A stretch of 27,013 nucleotides of DNA from an uncultured Clostridia bacterium (lineage in GTDB: Bacteria; Bacillota; Clostridia; Christensenellales; UBA1242). Positions 22,577-27,013 of this stretch are shown here, piece after piece. The stretch is taken from assembly GCA_947366645.1 (NCBI GenBank), contig CANBAX010000002.1:1-27013 (forward strand), read 5' to 3'. The notes under the pieces are model-generated. The model made no database searches. It saw nothing but the letters and a program-made list of their open reading frames with translations, and was not told where the DNA came from. Made by a program: the position numbers and the translations under genes. How positions within the stretch are numbered: the stretch's first letter is position 1; each line of letters starts with the position of its first letter.

Positions 22577-23915
22577 ATTCACTTTCTAATTCTTGAATAT
22601 CAACTATTTTTTCTGCCTCAGCATCATCAAGGGTTTCTGCTTCAAGAGGTTGTCTTTCGCCAACAATTACAGCTCGCTTTTCTTCATTTTTTTCCGCAAT
22701 ATAACTTGTAATTTCTTCGTCATCTGCCTCATCTTCACCCTGCTGATTAGAATTATTGGATTTATCCGTTATTTCCTTTGGTGGGGTTTGTTTTACTTTT
22801 GCAGGTTTTTCTTCTTTCGGTTTATCTTCATGTTTTACTGTGGTGACAACTGATGCGCCGTATTGACCGGTGGTTGGCTTTTTTGTATCTCCTTTGTCTT
22901 TCTTAGTGCCTTTACCTTTTTTGCTGCCCTTGTCTTTTCCTCCGCCACTCTTTTTTGTCGCGGCTTTTTTTGTAGGTGCCGCCTTTTTCGCTACAGGTTT
23001 TGAAGTTGAAGAAGCGGATTTTTCTGTTTTAGCCTCCGTCTTTTTACCCTTAACCTCTACTCCTGATTTCAGCATTTCGGCTTTTTGCATGGACTCTACA
23101 TATTCTTTCATCGGTCTATATTTTTCTTCACTTTCTATGGGTAGAGCCTCAAACCCACCTTTTTCATCTATGACCTTATCAAGTGCTTTTTGTAGAAGCA
23201 CATTAATATGCGTTTGTTTTTCAGTTGAAGTTTCAGTTTTTATTTTTTCAGCCTGTTTTTTGAATTCATTTGCTATTTCTTGCCCTTGCTTACCCGCTTT
23301 TGAAAGCATTTTCAAGGTACGCATTACATATATTTGTGCCCCAAGGTCGGTTACTTGGTCGAAGATAAGTTGCTCATCTATCATCGTCTGCATTTTTACT
23401 GCAAGATTTGGCACAAGCAAGTCATCTATCTTTTGAATAGAATCCACTAAATTAAAATTAATATAAATGTTTTCTTTGAGTTTATCGTCATACGGAAGCA
23501 ATATTTTGGCAACAAAGGTATGTAGTGATTTTACTGGCTCATAGCCTTCTACAGTTTCGTTTAAATATAGTGTGGCCTCAACAAGGTCGTTATTTTTATA
23601 GTCTACTACCACCGAAAAATTAAAGGCTTTGCCCATATACACGCTGAGTGCTGTATAGATATCATAAGTACTATCCACAACTTCTTTCTTCATTCTGACG
23701 AGGTCACGTCGTATTTCATCTTCAAAAGTGTAGTTACCTTCGTCGGTAACAAAGCCTACAAGTTTGTTTTTAATCAAAACTTGGTTTATTTGTATTTTAT
23801 AATAATCTATCTCGTTTTTACTGGTTAATATTTTGTCCTTATTCCAAACCTTACATAAAAGTTCTTCCTGAGGCTCTTGTACAACAAGATTATTTTTCTT
23901 TGATTTTCGTACCAT
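22575..23915 (-). CDS. Hypothetical protein with basic low-complexity segment and acidic C-terminus
   Basis: 446 residues from ATG 23915, chosen because AGAGGAAAC lies just upstream; an in-frame start at 23972 adds residues with no ribosome binding site. Residues 1-285 look globular (mixed alpha/beta, then a helical stretch 185-285). Residues about 286-348 are Lys/Ala/Thr/Gly-rich and histone H1-like, with repeated AAPTKKAATKK and KGSKKGKGTKKDKG units. Residues 349-390 are Pro/Lys/Thr-rich and 393-446 strongly acidic. No catalytic motif, signal peptide or membrane helix. The basic segment suggests nucleic-acid or polyphosphate/acidic-surface binding, but this is only compositional. A promoter-like TTGCTT, 17 bp, TATACT pair (about 23959-23932) precedes the start. 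Confidence 0.7.
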   Translation of the reverse strand: MVRKSKKNNLVVQEPQEELLCKVWNKDKILTSKNEIDYYKIQINQVLIKNKLVGFVTDEGNYTFEDEIRRDLVRMKKEVVDSTYDIYTALSVYMGKAFNFSVVVDYKNNDLVEATLYLNETVEGYEPVKSLHTFVAKILLPYDDKLKENIYINFNLVDSIQKIDDLLVPNLAVKMQTMIDEQLIFDQVTDLGAQIYVMRTLKMLSKAGKQGQEIANEFKKQAEKIKTETSTEKQTHINVLLQKALDKVIDEKGGFEALPIESEEKYRPMKEYVESMQKAEMLKSGVEVKGKKTEAKTEKSASSTSKPVAKKAAPTKKAATKKSGGGKDKGSKKGKGTKKDKGDTKKPTTGQYGASVVTTVKHEDKPKEEKPAKVKQTPPKEITDKSNNSNQQGEDEADDEEITSYIAEKNEEKRAVIVGERQPLEAETLDDAEAEKIVDIQELESE

Positions 23916-23973
23916 TGTTTCCTCTTGTGTATAGTATACATTATTTAATAAAGCAAAGCAAGTTTTTGCCAAC

Positions 23974-24282
23974 TTATTTTTGTAGATAGCTTACGCAAAA
24001 GGGTTTTTCAGTAATTGAGTTGACTGTTATTCCGTTTGATACGCATTTACCGTCTTTATTAAACAGGCAGTCGGCGTGACAAAGTATTTCAAGGGTTTTA
24101 CTATCCCTTTGAGGTGCATATTCAGGTGTTTTTTCAAACAAATGCTTTGTAGTGTCCACTTCCGCCTTGTCGCCTTTTTCATAGGTGCGACAGGTTGCCT
24201 TATTTGTCACCTTTATTCCTTTTGCTTTACAAGTATATCTATCGTTATATCTACATAGCGTTTTTCTACATCTAATATCCAT
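23974..24282 (-). CDS. Tandem Cys4 (DUF1540-like) small protein
   Basis: 102 residues from ATG 24282, chosen for its GGAGA ribosome binding site; a start at 24309 has none. Two Cys4 modules, at residues about 5-31 (C-x4-C-x7-C-x12-C) and in the last 30 residues (C-x3-C-x7-C-x15-C), each contain an N-x-x-x-x-C and I-x-V pattern like DUF1540, a short Cys-rich domain common in Clostridia and thought to bind metal. They are joined by a polar linker of about 40 residues. Function is unknown. It lies upstream of the gene at 23915 on the same strand (58 nt apart) and divergent from rplI. Confidence 0.65.
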   Translation of the reverse strand: MDIRCRKTLCRYNDRYTCKAKGIKVTNKATCRTYEKGDKAEVDTTKHLFEKTPEYAPQRDSKTLEILCHADCLFNKDGKCVSNGITVNSITEKPFCVSYLQK

Positions 24283-24313
24283 AATTTCTCCTGCTTTAAT
24301 TATTGACATTCAT

Positions 24314-24343
24314 TTGACATTTTAATCACAGATAAAGTAAACT
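24314..24343 (+). promoter_or_regulatory. Promoter of rplI
   Basis: TTGACA at 24314-24319, 18-bp spacer, TAAACT at 24338-24343. A second TTGACA lies 11 bp upstream (24303-24308) without a matching -10. Confidence 0.65.
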
Positions 24344-24360
24344 TGTAATAGAGGTGAAGA

Positions 24361-24804
24361 ATGAAAGTTGTATTACTTAAAGATGTGAAAGGTACTGGTA
24401 AAAAAGGTGAAATCAAGGAAGTCGCTGACGGGTTTGCAAGAAATTTCCTTTTAAGGCAGGGGCTTGCCAAAGAGGCAAATAAATCTGCGATAGCGGAAAA
24501 TGAATTTAAGAAAAATGCTACGGCATATCACAAGGAAGTTGAACGTCAAGAGGCAGTTACTCTTGCAAAACAAATTGAAGGCAAAGTGGTAAATCTTGAA
24601 ATTAAATGTGGCGATAATGGCAAGACTTTTGGCTCCATAACCGCAAAAGAAATTGCTGAGGCATTGAATGCGCAAGGTTTTAATCTTGACAAACGCAAGA
24701 TAGAACTTAAAGAGTCATTAAAAACAGTTGGCTCTTACACCATAATTGCCCGCGTATATCCTGAAATTTCCGCAAAATTTACATTAAATATTGTTGCAAA
24801 ATAA
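24361..24804 (+). CDS. rplI: 50S ribosomal protein L9
   Basis: 147 residues, standard length. L9 binds 23S rRNA near the L1 stalk and limits frameshifting by spacing adjacent ribosomes. The N-terminal domain shows the signature MKVVLLKDVKGTGKKGEIKEVADGFARNFLL. The long connecting helix (residues about 40-75) and the C-terminal domain with GKTFGSIT follow. GAGGTG precedes the ATG. It is transcribed alone, with its own promoter and terminator, rather than next to rpsR/ssb or dnaB as is frequent. Confidence 0.97.
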   Translation: MKVVLLKDVKGTGKKGEIKEVADGFARNFLLRQGLAKEANKSAIAENEFKKNATAYHKEVERQEAVTLAKQIEGKVVNLEIKCGDNGKTFGSITAKEIAEALNAQGFNLDKRKIELKESLKTVGSYTIIARVYPEISAKFTLNIVAK

Positions 24805-24828
24805 AAAGACGAATTATCGTCTTTTTTT
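24803..24828. terminator. Bidirectional terminator between rplI and prfA
   Basis: AAAAAGACGA and TCGTCTTTTT pair over 10 bp around loop ATTA with flanking A and T runs. The convergent prfA stop codon is at 24827. Confidence 0.88.
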
Positions 24829-25912
24829 ATGCGTTAGCAAGTTTTTCTGCCCTGTCTTTCACAATGAGTGCTTCAATAAATTGCTCGATATCCCCGTTTA
24901 AAACACCTTCTATATTATATGAAGTGACATTTACACGGTGGTCAGTCACACGCCCTTGTGGATAATTATATGTACGCACCCGCTCGCTACGGTCGCCGGT
25001 ACCCACCTGACTCTTTCTATTCTCTTTATATTCATTATCGCGTTGTGATTTATATAATTCATATAGTTTTGACCTTAAAATCGACATCGCCCTTTCTTTA
25101 TTTTTTATCTGGCTTCGCTCATCTTGACAGTTGACAACAATGCCTGTTGGAAGGTGTGTGATTCTTATAGCTGACTCAGTTTTATTAATATGTTGACCAC
25201 CAGCACCAGAAGCACGATAGGTGTCAATTTGCAAGTCCTTATCGTCTATCTCTACATCGACATCTTCTATCTCGGGTAAGACTGCTACGGTGGCAGTTGA
25301 GGTATGTATACGCCCTTGCGACTCGGTTTCGGGTACCCGTTGCACCCTATGTACACCGCTTTCAAATTTAAGCCTTGAATATGCCCCCTTCCCCTTCACC
25401 ATAAACGTGACCTCTTTAATTCCACCTAGTTCAGTTTCATTTAGGTCCATAATCTCCGTCTTCCAGCGTTTACTTTCAGCATAGTACTGATACATTCTCA
25501 TAAGCACGCTTGCAAAGAGTGCGGATTCCTCTCCGCCCGCCGCCGACCTAATTTCAATTATTACATTATTATCGTCATTCTCGTCTTTAGGAAGAAGTAG
25601 TATCTTTACTTCCTCTGCCTTTGCCTCGATTTTCTCTCTAAGAGAGCCGATTTCTTCATAAAACATATCGCGTAATTCCGCATTTGTTTCATTATCGTAG
25701 TCCTTTTGACAAGCTTCGTGGTCAAGTACCAATTTTTCAAGTTCGTCATGTGCCGTAGCAATTTCTTCAAGCATAGACCTTTCTTTAACCAGCTTCTTCC
25801 ACTCTTTATTATCCGCAATTACCTCTGGTCTTGAAATTTCCTCTGTCAAAAAAACAAATCTATCTTTTGCTTTTTGTGTTTTTATTAATAAATCATTAGC
25901 CAATCTTTCCAT
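24827..25912 (-). CDS. prfA: Peptide chain release factor 1
   Basis: 361 residues, full length. Recognises UAA and UAG and triggers peptide release. The anticodon-like P-x-T tripeptide is PET (194-196, in RVQRVPETESQGRIHTS), as in RF1 and unlike the SPF of RF2. The catalytic GGQ is at 238-240 (RASGAGGQHINKTESA). The coiled N-terminal domain I spans about residues 1-105. The start overlaps the end of the prmC-containing gene by 17 bp, so the methyltransferase and its substrate are produced together. Confidence 0.98.
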   Translation of the reverse strand: MERLANDLLIKTQKAKDRFVFLTEEISRPEVIADNKEWKKLVKERSMLEEIATAHDELEKLVLDHEACQKDYDNETNAELRDMFYEEIGSLREKIEAKAEEVKILLLPKDENDDNNVIIEIRSAAGGEESALFASVLMRMYQYYAESKRWKTEIMDLNETELGGIKEVTFMVKGKGAYSRLKFESGVHRVQRVPETESQGRIHTSTATVAVLPEIEDVDVEIDDKDLQIDTYRASGAGGQHINKTESAIRITHLPTGIVVNCQDERSQIKNKERAMSILRSKLYELYKSQRDNEYKENRKSQVGTGDRSERVRTYNYPQGRVTDHRVNVTSYNIEGVLNGDIEQFIEALIVKDRAEKLANA

Positions 25913-27013
25913 AAACTATCCTTTCTATTCCATTATAGTCTTTTATCACTTTCGTGTCAATAAATCCGCTTTCCTTCATTAGTTTTCTCACCCTTTCTGC
26001 CTGACCTTTGCCTACTTCAAAGTACAAATAACCCTGCCTATTAAGCCTTGATACACTTGATAGAATTATCTTTCTATAAAAATCAAGTCCGTCCTCGCCG
26101 CCGTCAAGTGCAAGACGCGGGTCGTATTTTCTTACCTCAACAGACAGTTTTTCTATATCTTTTGAGGGTATATATGGCGGGTTTGATACGATAATATCAA
26201 ACTTTCTATTCTTTTTCAAGCCCTCAAAAAGGTTTGACTCAATTAGTTCCACCTTAACCTCTTGCTTTTTCACATTTCCCTCTGCAACCTGCAAGGCGGA
26301 CTTTGAAATATCTATTCCGCAAACTCTGCCATCAATATTCTTTGCAAGAGCTATCGCTATCGCACCGCTACCCGTGCATAAATCACAGATTTCGGGTTTT
26401 TTAAAATTTTTAGCCTGTTTTATAACCTCTTCCACCAAAAGTTCGGTTTCCATACGTGGAGAAAGCACCTTCTTATTTATATCTATCCTTATGCCATAAA
26501 AATCTACGAAACCAAAAATGCTGGAAAGAGGCTCGCCCTTTGCCCTACGCTCGGTTGCACGCATAATTTCGCGATACTCCTTTGGCGTAACTGAGCGAAT
26601 TAGTTTTATCTCTGTCCTATTTTTATTTAGCACGGTGGCAATTATCCAGTCCACATCGCTTTTTTCATACCGCTCAGCATAAACCAAGCGGGTTTGTATC
26701 TCGCCAAGCAATGCTGACATTGGAATTTTATCTTCTTCCACTTCTTCCATTCCTTTAAATGTTGTGTTTTCGATAAGTGTGGTACGCAAAATTTCCTCTT
26801 GTGTAATACTAGGCTTTATTGCCACCAAAAATGATGTAAGAACAACAAAATCTTTAAGCCATTTCTGCTTTGTCACTGAAATTGCCCATAAAATCTCATA
26901 ACTTATTGCAATAGAGCCAAGTAGAATAAGAAAATTGTATATTGCGTTCATATAAAAATTTACACTTATATTACTTAAGTGTATCACAAAAGTAGACAGC
27001 AATAAAGAAAAAA
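25896..27013 (-). CDS. prmC: DUF1385 C-terminus fused to PrmC, RF N5-glutamine methyltransferase (5' end missing)
   Basis: The frame is open to the window edge, so the start is not in view; the first usable codon would be a TTG at 27002. From there, residues about 1-80 include a hydrophobic helix with NAIYNFLILLGSIAISYEIL and an IKPSITQEEILRTTLI tail. This matches the C-terminus of DUF1385 (YqhQ) membrane proteins, whose gene commonly precedes prmC in Clostridia. Residues about 95-368 are PrmC: an N-terminal helical bundle, LSPRMETELLV, the SAM site DLCTGSGAIAIALA (207-220) and catalytic NPPY (274-277). PrmC methylates the GGQ Gln of release factors; its substrate prfA follows with 17 bp overlap. 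The joined frame is either a natural fusion or a lost stop. Confidence 0.85.
   Translation of the reverse strand, partial: FSLLLSTFVIHLSNISVNFYMNAIYNFLILLGSIAISYEILWAISVTKQKWLKDFVVLTSFLVAIKPSITQEEILRTTLIENTTFKGMEEVEEDKIPMSALLGEIQTRLVYAERYEKSDVDWIIATVLNKNRTEIKLIRSVTPKEYREIMRATERRAKGEPLSSIFGFVDFYGIRIDINKKVLSPRMETELLVEEVIKQAKNFKKPEICDLCTGSGAIAIALAKNIDGRVCGIDISKSALQVAEGNVKKQEVKVELIESNLFEGLKKNRKFDIIVSNPPYIPSKDIEKLSVEVRKYDPRLALDGGEDGLDFYRKIILSSVSRLNRQGYLYFEVGKGQAERVRKLMKESGFIDTKVIKDYNGIERIVYGKIG

Noticed and set aside
22870..23436. Plus-strand open frame of about 188 codons opposite the basic/acidic protein
   Set aside because: It is the antisense of a low-complexity Lys/Ala-rich coding region, giving Phe/Ser-rich translation with no ribosome binding site or homology.

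Overview
The window is A+T-rich, densely packed bacterial chromosome. The ribosomal-protein, release-factor and glycolytic sequences, the SpoVB-type flippase and the DUF1385-prmC-prfA linkage point to the Bacillota, most likely an uncultivated Clostridia lineage (Christensenellales-like). That placement is an inference from family resemblance, not a search result. No rRNA, tRNA, CRISPR array, insertion sequence or prophage is visible. Coding is standard, starts are mostly ATG with good Shine-Dalgarno sequences, and convergent genes are separated by short bidirectional terminators.

Layout. (1) 1-6223, +: the 3' 6.2 kb of a giant surface protein built of Ig-like beta-sandwich repeats and ending in a membrane anchor. 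(2) 6226-8739, +: a metal-resistance operon with an ArsR/SmtB (CadC-type) repressor overlapping a Zn/Cd/Pb P1B-ATPase, controlled by a promoter with two repressor-type inverted repeats. (3) 8752-9862, +: a DUF4116-repeat protein with its own near-consensus promoter and terminator. (4) 12343-9864, -: the rpmG-secE-nusG-rplK-rplA cluster, which stops at rplA; rplJ, rplL and rpoBC do not follow. (5) 12950-12381, -: an orphan HicB-like gene and an unannotated 47-codon small ORF. (6) 21908-13054, -: a long run of co-oriented genes: SpoVB/MOP flippase, HU, Dus, pgk, tpiA, dnaX (in two frames), ybaB, recR, argS. (7) 21962-22576, +: a hypothetical gene divergent from that run. (8) 23915-22575 and 24282-23974, -: a protein with a basic low-complexity segment and acidic tail, and a tandem Cys4 (DUF1540-like) protein. 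(9) 24303-24826, +: monocistronic rplI. (10) 27013-24827, -: a DUF1385-PrmC fusion (cut by the window edge) overlapping prfA.

How the genes work together. The CadC-like repressor and CadA form a self-contained metal efflux switch. dnaX, ybaB and recR are a classic replication/recombination cluster, here joined to argS and to a pgk-tpiA pair. PrmC methylates the GGQ glutamine of the PrfA encoded just after it.

Most notable observations: (a) dnaX is split by a run of nine A, exactly where a -1 frameshift joins the ATPase part to a tau-type C-terminal domain, and the short product is the default, the reverse of E. coli; (b) two unrelated hypothetical genes about 9 kb apart share an almost identical promoter with a 13-bp palindrome over the -10 box, suggesting an undescribed small regulon; (c) DUF1385 and PrmC are fused; (d) an L1-operator-like hairpin lies directly upstream of the rplK ribosome binding site.
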